A DNA stretch of 64,000 nt from Jaminaea rosea (lineage: Eukaryota; Basidiomycota; Exobasidiomycetes; Microstromatales). The stretch's first letter is position 1; every line of letters begins with the position of its first letter. Made by a program: the position numbers and the translations under genes. This document shows, in pieces, positions 1 to 9,978 of the stretch. The notes beneath the pieces were generated by a model that did no database searches, had not been told where the DNA came from, and was given only the letters and a program-made list of their open reading frames with translations. Location of the stretch: positions 62,001 through 126,000 of the forward strand of contig NW_020289982.1 in the NCBI RefSeq assembly GCF_003144245.1. Direction: 5' to 3'.

Positions 1-135
1 CCACATCCCACTACAGGTCTGCCTCAGCTCGTCCGCATCGCTGATGGCCACCTTGAAGGCACTTGCCGTCGAAGCTACTAGACGCAATGTCAGTAGCGGA
101 GACAGCCACGCCCTCTTTGATGAGGGTAGGAACAT
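1..135 (-). CDS. N-terminal fragment of a probable secreted protein, running off the left edge
   Basis: On the minus strand an ATG at 135 opens 45 codons that stay open to the window edge. The product starts with a basic n-region (MFLPSSKRAW), a short hydrophobic stretch and a small-residue run (VASTASA) that could be a signal-peptidase site. It continues as FKVAISDADELRQTCSGMW. A secreted or cell-surface start followed by a short segment with a single Cys is common in small fungal surface proteins, but the fragment is too short to place in a family. An Arg inside the hydrophobic stretch weakens the signal-peptide reading. A longer start is possible from an in-frame ATG about 36 codons upstream. 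Confidence is low; this could be non-coding. Confidence 0.3.
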   Translation of the reverse strand, partial: MFLPSSKRAWLSPLLTLRLVASTASAFKVAISDADELRQTCSGMW

Positions 136-689
136 GCTTGTTCGTGTCGTTGATGATGATCGAGGGTGAGGAAGCAGAGGAAAGCGAGAAACGCACTCAG
201 GACACGGACCAACAGTCAGGGCAAACCACACCTCGTGCATCTTGGCGGATCGGGACGTCGGCTGCACGCTGCACTGCCCGCCAAGTCTCGCGCCTCCCTC
301 CTTCCCGCCCTCTCTCGTCTACGAGTCGCTCATTCATCTCAGTCTCTCACGGCTCACATGGTTGAAACTTCCAAAGAGCGATTTGATTGTTCTCAGCGTC
401 AACATTGAGGAGCGAGAATGAGATGAACAAGGTATGTGACTATCAAGAAAGAAGAAGGAAAGACGAGGAGCAAAGGGAGCGGGGAGTTGGGGTCAGGCAC
501 GCACTATGAAGGCCTTGCCTTTTTCAAGGGGTGGGGTGACTGTTCGTGGTGAGGTGGGATCGCGTGGCTGTATCAAGTCGAGACGTGGGCGTGGTGTAGC
601 TATTGGTACATGAGATGGCACAGAGGCTGGTGATCCTGGGGAGAGCCGGAGCGGGGGCGAAAGCGTAACGACGTGCTAGGGCTCGTCGC
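136..689. other. Intergenic gap with no supported gene
   Basis: About 550 bases lie between the end of the carboxylesterase gene and the edge fragment, both on the minus strand. It should hold the esterase 3' end and the promoter of the edge gene. Short frames on both strands (80-100 codons) have no recognisable content. I see no RNA gene or repeat here. Confidence 0.5.
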
Positions 690-2796
690 CTACTTCCACG
701 TCAGCTTGAGCGCCGCCGGGTCCATGAAGACCTTCATCTCTGGCCTAAAGTCATCGGTGATGATCTGGTTGTTGAACCCTTGGAAGCGGAAGACCTTCTT
801 CGTCTGCTGGTCGTACGCGGGCCAGTACTTCATGCCCCGGTGGTTCGGGTCCATCTTGTTGACAAAGTTGATCATGCTCAACGAAGTGTCGCGAGACGTG
901 GCGGGCTGTTGCGGGTAGGCAAAGTTAGGGCTAAAGGCGTAAGCACCGAACCAGTAGGCCGGGTCGAAGCCGTGCGGGATGCCCGTCCAGCCATTGACAT
1001 CGGGAGGCGAGTCAGTCTGGTTAAAGAGGTAGACGAAGGCCTTGGACGACTTGTACTTGTTGATCGACTCGAGCAGGATACGACGAGGGGCGTGCCAGCC
1101 CTGATCACCGCTGATAGAGGCCGAGCGCTCGAATTGGGAGCCGGCGCCAAAGCGCGACTCGTTGGAAGAACGGGCGGGCCAGTAGGGAGCGCCGTCGAAG
1201 ACATTGGGCGAGTAGGCGGCGGAGATCTTGTTGAGGAGGCTCTGCTGGGATGCAGGCGTGGTCTTCTGGTTCTCAAAGGCGACCTTGGCGATCCAGGACT
1301 GCCAGTCAGCAGCCGAGGTGTGCTGGTCGACAAAGATGGTGCCCTCGTCCTTGACGTTGCCGGTGAGGATGGGGACATCGGGGAACTCGCCACGACGGAC
1401 CTGGGCGCCAGCGCCGTCACGGTGGTAGACGCCGTCTTGAACGGGCTGGTAGTAGAAGACGCCAGGGTAGTAGTCGGGGCCCTGGAGCGTGGCATCGTCT
1501 GGGCGCTTACCGTCACGGAGGTTGGGGAAGGTAGCCTCGGCCAGAGCCATGGGGCTAGCCTTGCGCAAGCACTCGATGTCGTTGCCACAGCCGACAGCAG
1601 AGGAGATGCGGTTGAAGGTCTTGGTAGTGATCGGGCCGTCGGGCTTGAAGGCCGGCTCGCTGCCCATGGTACCGGAGAGCATGATGGCGGCACGGTACTT
1701 GGGGGGAGGAGAGCCAGGCTTGCCGTCCTTGAGGAGCTGAGCACCGACATTGAAGGCGCCCGATGACTGGCCAGCAATGGTGATCTTCTTCGGGTCGCCA
1801 CCGAAGGCAGAGATGTGCTCAGAGACCCAATCGAGAGCCTTGGTGACGTCGGTGAGACCAGGGTTGAGGTCGACCTTGCCCGCCTTGGCAGCGTCGGCGT
1901 AGGGCTTGCCAGCCATGAAGCCCATGGCGTTGAGACGGTACTGCGGTGTGACGATGATCATGGGCTGACCGGCCAGGATGGAGAGGAGCTCGATGGCCGT
2001 CGAGTTGTATGACGAAGCAGCACCGCCGATCTCACCACCACCAAAGTACCAGAGGAGGACAGGCAGCTTGTTCCTGCGGTTCTCGGAGCCATGAGGAGCA
2101 TAGATATTCATGTAGAGGCAGTCCTCGCTACGTTGTCCATCGTCACCGTTGAAGCTGAGAAGGTAGCCGTTGGGCTGCCAGCAGGTGGGGCTGTGCGGGC
2201 GGTGAGGGGGAGGGAGGAGACAGTGAGCGCGAGGGTAAGAGGGGAGCGTTGCGTTTCTAGCATGCGCGTGCTCACCGAATCGCCGTGGCGTTGAAGTCAG
2301 CCGTGGTGGGGTCGAGGGTCTGGGCCTTCCTGAATCGCAGGTTGCCAACGGGAGGCTTAGCGAAGGGCACGCCGAGCCACCACTGCTGGTTGAAGATGGC
2401 AGGCGAATTGACGCCGTGGAAGGTGCCGACCTTTGTCTTGGCCACGGGTTGAGGGCCGAGGGCGGCGATGCGGTAGTTGACGTTGAGGATCATCTGCTGG
2501 AAGGCCGTGGTGCCGCGCTGAACAACGGTGGGGAGGTCGAAGGCCTGAGGAGCGAGAACAGGCGTCATGGTGTTGGGCTCAGGGCCAATTTGAGGGAGGC
2601 CGAGCTTCTGGAGGGCACTTGAGAGGCCAGACTGGGCGCGAGTGCTTGCCTCGTGGACGAATCCTCCCACCTCTTTGAGGAGGCGGCGGTCGTGGTGGTG
2701 GTCGAGTCGACGAGGGCCATGCTGGTCAGCGGCGACGAGAGTGAGGGACAGGAGGGCAGCCACGATTAGGCTGAGTAGGGTAGAGTACGAGCGCAT
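690..2796 (-). CDS. Secreted type-B carboxylesterase/lipase (alpha/beta hydrolase)
   Basis: Predicted to hydrolyse ester bonds outside the cell. Two exons, 2796-2276 and 2190-690, are joined across an 85-nt GT-AG intron; the frame closes to 673 residues, a little longer than typical fungal members (about 550). The start is the ATG before a clear signal peptide (MRSYSTLLSLIVAALLSLTLVAA). The family hallmark near the N-terminus is seen (WWLGVPFAKPPVGNLRF), as are EDCLYMNIYAP and the nucleophile elbow GQSSG. The usual motif is GESAG, so the residues around the catalytic Ser are atypical but still fit GxSxG. The acidic triad member is likely the Glu in NVKDEGTIF, and the His likely lies in GIPHGFDP near the C-terminus. 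The oxyanion-hole motif appears as WYFGGGEIGG instead of the common HGGG. The enzyme class is firm; the substrate is unknown. Confidence 0.9.
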
Positions 2797-5135
2797 CTTG
2801 AAAGCAGAGTACGGTGTGTTGAAGGTGGCGTTGTGTGGTAAAGACTGTCGAGTCGCGATGAACGGTGCTGGTGCGATGCGTGTGCGGCTGTCGTGTTTGC
2901 GGCTTCGGTGAAGAGTCGTTGGCGGTCCGCGGTGCCGGGTGTAGATTGGCGGATGACTTGCTGCCGTGCACGGCTGGTGGTGGTGGTGCCGAGGAGGAGG
3001 AGAGTAAAGACGGTGATGAAGACGGAGATCGAGTGGGTAGGGAGTGAGAGTCGAGTGCGCTACTAATGAAGCTCGTGATATCGAGTCGGTGTTGGTAGCG
3101 CGAGGGGGTCAATGAGGAGGACGGAGAGGGGGGAGGGGTGTGATTGGAATGAAAGGGAGGGAAGGAAGGAAAGGAGGGTTGATGAAGGAAGGGGGTTGAT
3201 GAGCAAAAGAGAGCGTGTGAGCGAGTGAGCGAGTGAGTGTGAGTGAGAGTGGGCTGAGCAACGAGGGGCGGGACAGGGTGCTCTCGGCATGCCTCCTCTG
3301 TGTCATCGTGCTCCTGTCTCAGCCTAGGTGGGCGGCGGCAGCGGCGGCGGCATCGATGAGGCGACGGCAACGAGAGTGCCGAGCGATGAGAGCGGCTTGA
3401 GCGCCCGACGTTGCATCATGCCACTTAGTTCCTGGTGCTGTGCTCGGTGTCGACGACCGATGCTCGGTGCTCGGTGCTCGCCATGGTGCTTCGACGAAAG
3501 AACATCCGGGCTGAGTTGGCGCGAACTGAATCGAGCGTCGAGTCCAACGAACGAACCAACGGGCCCCTGTCTCTGCTCAATTGCCTCGCTGACGCGGTGT
3601 TGGGTGCACCAGTCCCAGGGCCAAATGGACGTGGACGTTGGGCTTGAACTTTTTCACGCCTCGAAGCGAGGCCACAGAGCATGTGAGCGGGACGCCCAGC
3701 TGCGCCCAGCTACTGTCTTTGGCCCGCCGCATCTCGCGCCCCGCGAACAAACAAATGCCCCCACAGGCCGTAGGCGGCGGAGAGAGACGGGAAGGAAAGG
3801 AGACGCAGGCGAAGCAGCGGGGACGAGACGAAACGATAGAAGGACGAGAAAAGAACGATGTGCCTCTGGGCGGCAGAGGACGGCAACCGTAGAACACCAG
3901 AAGCGAAGCTGGGCGCCAATCTCGATGATCTTTCTCTTGCAGGCGGGGACACACGCATACGCACGACGGGAAGGCGGCGACGCCTACGACCGCTCGACAC
4001 CAAATGTAGAGCGAAGACACACTCGCAAATCACCTTCAATGAGCATCACGAGAGTGTCTCTTCGCTCTTTCACTCGCCACCTAATCAATCGGTCAGTACA
4101 GCGAGAAGGGGTAGGCGAGGACATCGAGGCTCGATCTATCGAGATTGACATCGGCTCGGTAGTGTTGCACGGCAGCGACGGTCAGCCCCGGCACCGGCAC
4201 CGGCACGGTCAGCGACATCAGTCAATCGTCCCCTCGTCGATTGGTGGGTCAAAGGCCATTAACGCACCAACGTGCGAAGAGATGACATTGATTGCGACAG
4301 AATGAATAGGTATAGGTAATGAATGCCGCGCTCGCCCGAGGTGTGACGTGATGGTGGTGAACGTACGTTGATGCCAAAAACCAAGCCCGGGCCGGATGAC
4401 ACGGTGATTGTTTGAGTGGAAGCGCATTGCGTTCCAAATTGCACTCGACGCTCAAGCCCCTCCGCTTCTCACCAGCCAACGGCACGACTGGGCATCTGGT
4501 GAACAAAGAAGAACAGAGCAGGGCTCGCTCACACCTACAGATCCTCGCCTCATCGGAGTACGGTCCCGTCGGTCGACCGAAGTGAATCTAGAGCTGGAGC
4601 TCACTAAGCCAAGAAGCCGGGCCTGACCTGTTCTTGATCGAGCTCCGCAGGACCTTCCATTCGAGACACGCAGTAGATGCTCTCCTTGGCACATTTGGAT
4701 TGAAAATGTGCCGTAGACGAAGCTCAAGCCTGCGAAAGGGCGAAGCACGCGTGCGTGTGAGAAGAGAAGGAGCAAGGCTTCTCTGGCAGCAGAGAACGGG
4801 AACAAGACGTCTTCAAGAGAGCACGGTACTCCTTTCCCATCAGGGACAAAGGGGCCAAGCGGTGATTGGAATCAGCATCGATCGGGTTGCGTTTACGTCA
4901 GTGCCACAAAGGGTGCAAGCGCTGGTGTCGAGTTGAGTGAGGCCTTGCATCGAAGGCAAGAGCGACCACGGCATCGAAGGCGAGAGCAGCCACATGGCGG
5001 CGGCGATGGAGTCTGTCCAAGCTTGGACACGAGTGGGATGGGTAGCTAACTATTCAGTTGTTCCTATTGAAGTCCTTGCTTTCATTAAGCATACAATCTC
5101 TCCATCAGTCCTCATTCAGCGTCAAACTCGCCCGC
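2797..5135. other. 2.3 kb gap without a supported gene; simple repeats
   Basis: This stretch separates the esterase start from the FKBP stop. It contains a GAGT/GAGC-type microsatellite at about 3211-3252, a GGC-rich tract near 3331-3351, heptamer repeats of GCTCGGT at 3461-3477, a GGCACC tract near 4188-4205 and a 24-nt tandem duplication at 4947-4994. The longest frame (3328-4305, plus strand) is arginine-rich, has no low-GC or codon-bias contrast and no domain I recognise, so I treat it as non-coding. The left part is probably the esterase promoter. A non-coding transcript cannot be excluded. Confidence 0.5.
4947..4994. repeat. 24-nt tandem duplication (two imperfect copies)
   Basis: The motif GCATCGAAGGCRAGAGC recurs with a period of 24 bases (copies begin at 4947 and 4971). 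It lies in the gap upstream of the FKBP stop codon and is probably replication slippage. Confidence 0.7.
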
Positions 5136-5661
5136 CTAAGCGCTCTTGCCGTTGATGGCGAGCAGCTCGACCTCGAAGACAAGGTCAGCGCGAGCAGGGA
5201 TGACGGGGGGGAAGCCGCGGTCACCGTAGGCGTAGTCGTAGGTGATGTTGAGCTTAGCCTTCTGGCCGAGGGAGAGCTGGGGCACACCCTCGTCCCACCC
5301 GCGGATGACCTGGCCGACGCCAATGGCCGTCTGGAAGGGGGAGCCACGGTCGCGGGACGAGTCGAACTTGCTGCCGTTGGAGGCGAGGGTGCCGACGTAG
5401 TGCATGGAGACCTACGCGTGCGTGAGGAGAGGCCATGAGCATTGTCAGTGAGATGGAGAAGACAGGGGGTTCAGGTCGAAGGATGCTACGCACCTTGTCA
5501 CCAGCCTTGGGGAAGTTCTTGCCGTCTCCGGCCGAGATGGATTCAACAGTGACGCCCATTCTGTTTGCGGTTGAGTGGAAGTTGCGGAGTGAGTTGTTCA
5601 GTTGCGGTTGCGGTTGACGAAGGGAGCGAAGAAGTGACGAGGCGGCGGATCTCGATGCCAT
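5136..5661 (-). CDS. FPR1: FKBP-type peptidyl-prolyl isomerase (FKBP12 class) with a mitochondrial-type leader
   Basis: Catalyses cis-trans isomerisation of prolyl bonds and is the expected FK506/rapamycin receptor. Exons 5661-5494 and 5411-5136 are joined across an 82-nt intron; 147 residues result. The FKBP core is near-canonical: [22 protein letters not shown], then [41 protein letters not shown] and [10 protein letters not shown]. It keeps the ligand-pocket aromatics equivalent to Tyr26, Phe36, Asp37, Trp59 and Tyr82. FKBP12 is about 108 residues; the extra 34 residues upstream are basic and Ser-rich, ending [10 protein letters not shown] before an internal Met. This looks like a mitochondrial presequence, so initiation at the first or second Met could give mitochondrial and cytosolic forms. 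The gene is divergent from fumarase across 302 bases. Family certain; targeting inferred. Confidence 0.93.
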
Positions 5662-5963
5662 TTTGCGATTGAAACAAGACTCACTTGACCCCTCGCTCGT
5701 GCTCGCGCCAGCGTGGAGAGCAAAAGTGGAGAAGGAGATCGCTGCCGGAACGGAGGGAAGTGAGGATCGTTGGGAGCGAAGGCGGTCGCGGGCGAGGCCG
5801 GGAATGAGCGGCAGGGGCGAGCGGCAGATGGGACCGGGCGGATAGAGTGGACGTCGCGAAGGTTGCATGAAGGGGGCGGTGGGCTGATTTTGGTGGCCCT
5901 GGAAGGCTGCGAAGGAGCGATATCTTGCCTTCTCTCCTTCTTGATCATCACCTACGCTGCATC
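5662..5963. promoter_or_regulatory. Shared divergent promoter of the FKBP and fumarase genes
   Basis: The two start codons face away from each other across 302 bases, so this interval must hold both 5' UTRs and core promoters. I find no convincing TATA box. The half nearest FUM1 is pyrimidine-rich (CCTTCTCTCCTTCTT). Confidence 0.6.
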
Positions 5964-7804
5964 ATGGCCGCTCGTCTCGTCCTTTCCCGCTCAGTAGCAG
6001 TGGCTGGTCCTTCTCGTAGGGTAAGTAGCAGCGTCGACCAAATGATCGGGCTCAAGGCCGCTCCCGCCTCTCATGTGAGGTTCAAGTTGGTCTCGGCACT
6101 GACGGAGATGAGAGGCGGAGCGTCGTGGCCAGCCTAGCCGGATTCATTCCAACTGACTCTCATTACCCCACATTCCCCACATCAGGCCGCCGCAGCTACT
6201 GCTACAGCTCTCCGCAGTACTCCTCGCAACTTCTCGACATCGATCAGAGCCATGGTGAGTTTATCTCGACCGCATATACCCAGTCCTGCGCCCGCTCACA
6301 CTACCCTCTCGCGCCCCCCTCCCGCAGAGCCAATACCGCGAAGAGGCCGACACCTTTGGCCCCCTCCAGGTCCCCGCCGACCGCTACTGGGGAGCTCAGA
6401 CGCAGCGATCTCTCCAGAACTTCGACATTGGCGGACCTCAGGAGCGCATGCCCCTCCCGCTCATCCAGGCCTTCGGTGTCCTCAAGAAGGCGGCAGCCCA
6501 CGTCAATCAGACGTACGGCCTCGACGCCAAGGTGGCAGGCGCCATCAGCCAGGCAGCCGACGAAGTCATCTCGGGCAAGCTCGAGTCCCACTTCCCCCTC
6601 GTCGTCTTCCAGACTGGGTCAGGCACGCAGAGCAACATGAACGTCAACGAGGTCATCTCCAACCGCGCCATTGAGATCCTGGGCGGTGAGCTTGGATCGA
6701 AGAAGCCTGTGCACCCCAACGACCACGTCAACATGAGCCAGAGCAGCAACGACACCTTCCCTACGGCCATGCACGTCTCGGCTGTGCTCCAGATCTCGCA
6801 GCAGCTCATCCCTGCGCTCGAGGAGCTCCACGCTGCGCTTGACAAGAAGAGGGCTGAGTTCGACGACATCATCAAGATCGGAAGGACTCATCTGCAGGAC
6901 GCTACTCCGCTCACCCTCGGTCAGGAGTTCAGCGGCTACGTCAAGCAGGTCGAGAATGGCATTGAGCGTGTCAAGGGCGTTCTCCCGCGTCTGCGTCTCC
7001 TTGCTCAGGGTGGTACCGCGGTGGGCACCGGCCTCAACACCAAGAAGTGGGTGCGAGAAGCAGGTCTGGCGGTCTGAGCATCTTCACTGACTCCTTTGTC
7101 CTCTTTCTCCTCTCGCACCGCGCAGGGGCTTCGACGTCAAGGTCGCCGCCGAGATCTCCAAGATTACGCGTGTTGAGTTCCAGACTGCCCCTAACAAGTT
7201 TGAGGCCCTCGCAGCACACGATGCCATTGTCGAGGCTTCGGGCGCCATGAACACGGTCGCGGTCTCCTTCATGAAGATTGCCAACGACATCCGCTACCTC
7301 GGGTCAGGCCCACGCTGTGGTCTCGGTGAGCTCTCCCTGCCAGAGAACGAGCCTGGATCCTCCATCATGCCGGGCAAGGTCAACCCGACTCAGTGCGAGG
7401 CCTTGACTATGGTGGCAGCCCAGGTCATGGGCAACAACACGACCATCTCTGTCGCCGGATCGTATGGTCAGTTCGAGCTCAACGTTTTCAAGCCCGTTCT
7501 GATCAAGAACCTCCTCCAGTCGATCCGACTCCTCGCTGACGGAGCCCGCTCCTTCACCAAGAACTGCGTCGTGGGCATCGAGGCCAACCGTGAGCGCATC
7601 CACACGCTCCTCAACGAGTCACTCATGCTGGCCACAATCCTGAACTCGCACCTGGGGTACGACACGGTTGCCAAGTGCGCGAAGAAGGCGCACAAGGAGG
7701 GAAAGACGTTGAAGCAGGCCACGGTTGAGTTGGGAGCGTTGAGCGAGGAGAAGTTCGATGAGCTGGTCAGGCCGGAGTTGATGCTTTACCCTGACGAGCC
7801 TTGA
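5964..7804 (+). CDS. FUM1: Fumarate hydratase, class II, mitochondrial
   Basis: Interconverts fumarate and malate in the TCA cycle. Four exons, 5964-6020, 6186-6254, 6328-7046 and 7126-7804, close to 507 residues, the usual length for eukaryotic class II fumarase. Residues 1-42 are Ala/Arg/Ser-rich and end [14 protein letters not shown], a typical matrix leader. The catalytic core follows: [25 protein letters not shown], the His-bearing [11 protein letters not shown] and the family signature [13 protein letters not shown] with its catalytic Ser. The Met closing exon 2 could start a cytosolic form, since fumarase is known to act in both compartments. Intron 1 is 165 nt, twice the local norm, and holds a strong hairpin (listed separately). 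Divergent from the FKBP gene. Confidence 0.97.
6059..6122 (+). ncRNA. Long hairpin inside FUM1 intron 1
   Basis: Bases 6059-6074 (CGCTCCCGCCTCTCAT) pair with 6108-6122 (ATGAGAGGCGGAGCG) to give 15 base pairs broken by one bulged C at 6065. The enclosed loop is 33 nt. The branch-site match CTGAC lies at 6153-6157, outside the stem. Folding removes 64 nt from the 165-nt intron, leaving about 101 nt, near the length of the other introns here. It is probably a splicing-distance element; an independent small RNA is possible. The pairing is read directly; the function is inference. Confidence 0.55.
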
Positions 7805-8767
7805 GTGTGCGCGGGAGGGAAGTTCTAATGGCAATACATTAGCACTCGACGATAATAGAGATAGATCGACCGCCTCCGTGACGTGAGATTGCTCAAGGTG
7901 GTGCACGCTAGCTAGCATCCTTGACCGCCCGTTGCGCTGTCCAACTCTACGCGGCGCCGCGTGGCAGCGGATTCCGAAACCCAGAGCAACACCTCAGGCC
8001 TTGCTGCGCTAGTCTGCTGTCTGGCAGCGGGAAGCAGCTCCTTGGCGTCATCGTCGATCGCTGCCCAGTACGTACGCTTCTCTTGGATCTGTCATCTCAT
8101 TTCCTTGCCCGGCTGGTCTTCTTCGTCGTACTTCATCCACGCTTCGCTGGTGCTTGCTTGCTCGCACATGCACGACCACGCCCGGCCTGAGTCGACTGTG
8201 TCAAGTCGACCAGCGCCGCTGGAATGTGTGTCGTCGGACTCGAGGGGCGCGAGCGAAATCAACACCAAGCACCAAGCACTAGAGCGCGAGCGCTTCTTTG
8301 GTCTCCTGCAGCAGCCCATCTGCATTGCAGCAGACCCGACTTCGCGACGTCTCGACTCCTCGCCTCCTCTCCTTCTTTCGTTCGACCGTACGCCGGCAAA
8401 GCAAAGGCAAAGGGCAGCCCCAGTCAGGCTGTGGTTGTTTGCTAGCAAGCATGAGCCCGCCGCTGCAGCTACGGTTGGGATTCTCGATTCGAGGCTTTGC
8501 TGTTGCTTGCCCTTTGCAGATTGAGGTCGCGTGTCGACTGAGTTCCGTTGACGTTGTTCGGCTCACTGGTCAAACCTACATCTCGTCTCCCATCCCATCT
8601 TACCCTCCAACCCCTCTCTCACCCATCCACCCCTATCAACCCCCTCATCCAAAGTTCTGATCGCTGGTCGATCCCACCTCACTCATCTAGCAGCCCTCAT
8701 AGCCTCTAGCTATCAACCACGCTCTTTACTCACGCTCATTCGCAGCAACCTCAACTCAACACCCAGC
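7805..8767. other. Gap between FUM1 and the Kre9-like gene; pyrimidine-rich promoter
   Basis: About 960 bases hold the FUM1 3' end and the promoter of the next gene on the same strand. The last 200 bases, roughly 8570-8760, are strongly C/T-rich, as is common upstream of well-expressed fungal genes. Reading frames here (for example 7961-8524) have no recognisable content. No RNA gene was seen. Confidence 0.5.
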
Positions 8768-9650
8768 ATGCTCACCTCTACCACTCGCCTCGCCACTGCG
8801 GCTACTCTTCTCTCTGCTGCGCTCGCCTCAGCGTCCGTCGTGCCCCTCAATGAGCGAGCAGACGGTGTCACGCCCACCGCTCCTGGTCCTGGCGACGTCT
8901 TCCGTCAAGGCTCTCAGTGCACTACGGAGTGGACGCCAGACACCTCTGGCAAGTGGACCAACTTCACGATTGATCGTGAGCATCCGCGCATTCTGCCGAC
9001 TCGCAAAACCGCATTTGACTAACGTTCAATCTCTCCTGTCCTCCTGTGCAGTCATGACCGGCAGCAACTTCGCCATGACGAAGCTCGCAACCGTCGCGAC
9101 TGGGTTGGACGGAACTTCAACCACCAAGACGTCCGTCTCGTACCCGTGCCCGGAAGTCTCGCCCAACTCGGCCATCTACTTCTACCAGTACACATTGGCA
9201 GACGGTACCAGTCCCACCTGGACCACCCGTTGGACCATCGCCGACGCCAACGGCAACACCGAGCCAGAGGAGCACAAGACCCAGACTGACGGGTCAAAGA
9301 TTCCTTGGGGCAAGGGAAAATTGGTGGGCAATGTGCAGGCGACGACGGGTGGTAGTGACAGCACCAGTGGAAGCAGCTCAGCATCGGGGTCCTCATCGTC
9401 CCCCTCGTCGAGCGCCTCTGCTTCGCAGGCGTCGATGCAGACCAAGGTGGCCAGCTCGACGTCCTCGGCCGATGACTCAGAGCAGACCGGATCATCGTCA
9501 GCTGCTTCGTCCCAGTCATCGTCAGGATCGTCCCAGTCGTCGAGCTCTAGCTCCAACCTCTCCACCTCCGGTGCCTCTCGCAACGTCGGTGGCAGCGTTG
9601 CTGTTGTTGGCGCTCTTGTACTCGCAGCAGCGTCTGTGCTCGTTGCTTAA
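8768..9650 (+). CDS. Kre9/Knh1-like Ser/Thr-rich GPI-anchored surface protein
   Basis: Likely a cell-wall or plasma-membrane glycoprotein; Kre9/Knh1 proteins act in beta-1,6-glucan assembly, but members of this broad family have diverse or unknown roles. Exons 8768-8975 and 9052-9650 are joined across a 76-nt intron (branch site CTAAC near 9018); 268 residues. A signal peptide (LATAATLLSAALASASVV) is followed by the short beta-sandwich domain with the family pattern: PGPGDVFRQGSQCTTEWTPD, then GSNFAMTKLATVATG and YQYTLADG...TTRWTIAD. From about residue 165 it is a Ser-rich, presumably O-glycosylated stalk. The C-terminus is a hydrophobic tail (VAVVGALVLAAASVLVA) after small residues, as expected for GPI attachment. 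Domain class is good; specific function unknown. Confidence 0.85.
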
Positions 9651-9978
9651 GGACTCTCCCTAGCCCGGACCCGTCTGTCACTGCCATTGCGTCGTCGTAT
9701 TTGCTTTCGTTCCTGCCCTTCCACGCTACTGCCTTCGTCTGTCGACCCCATCCTGCTCGTAGATTGCCGCCACTGCTGGTGTGCTTGGAATCCCATCGTT
9801 GACACTCTGCAGTTCTTCCCTGTCGTCCACCTGCGCGGGTCTCCTTGACGACGAGTAGACAAGGACCGAGCGGCCCTCGGGAAAGGTAGACACAGCATAT
9901 CATCCACGTCGCGAGCTCAAAGATATAGTACATCGATTGCTTGCTTTGTGCATTGCAGGGCTACAATCAGTAAAGTCC
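9651..9978. other. Convergent 3' region
   Basis: The Kre9-like gene (plus) and the bZIP gene (minus) converge across 328 bases. It should hold both 3' UTRs. I see no gene, RNA or repeat here. Confidence 0.5.

Noticed and set aside
780-1766. 328-codon frame antisense to the carboxylesterase
   Set aside because: Exact antisense shadow of a well-supported gene; long complementary frames are expected in GC-rich coding DNA.
3328-4305. 325-codon plus-strand frame
   Set aside because: Arg-rich, no domain, passes through simple repeats and reads like translated non-coding DNA.
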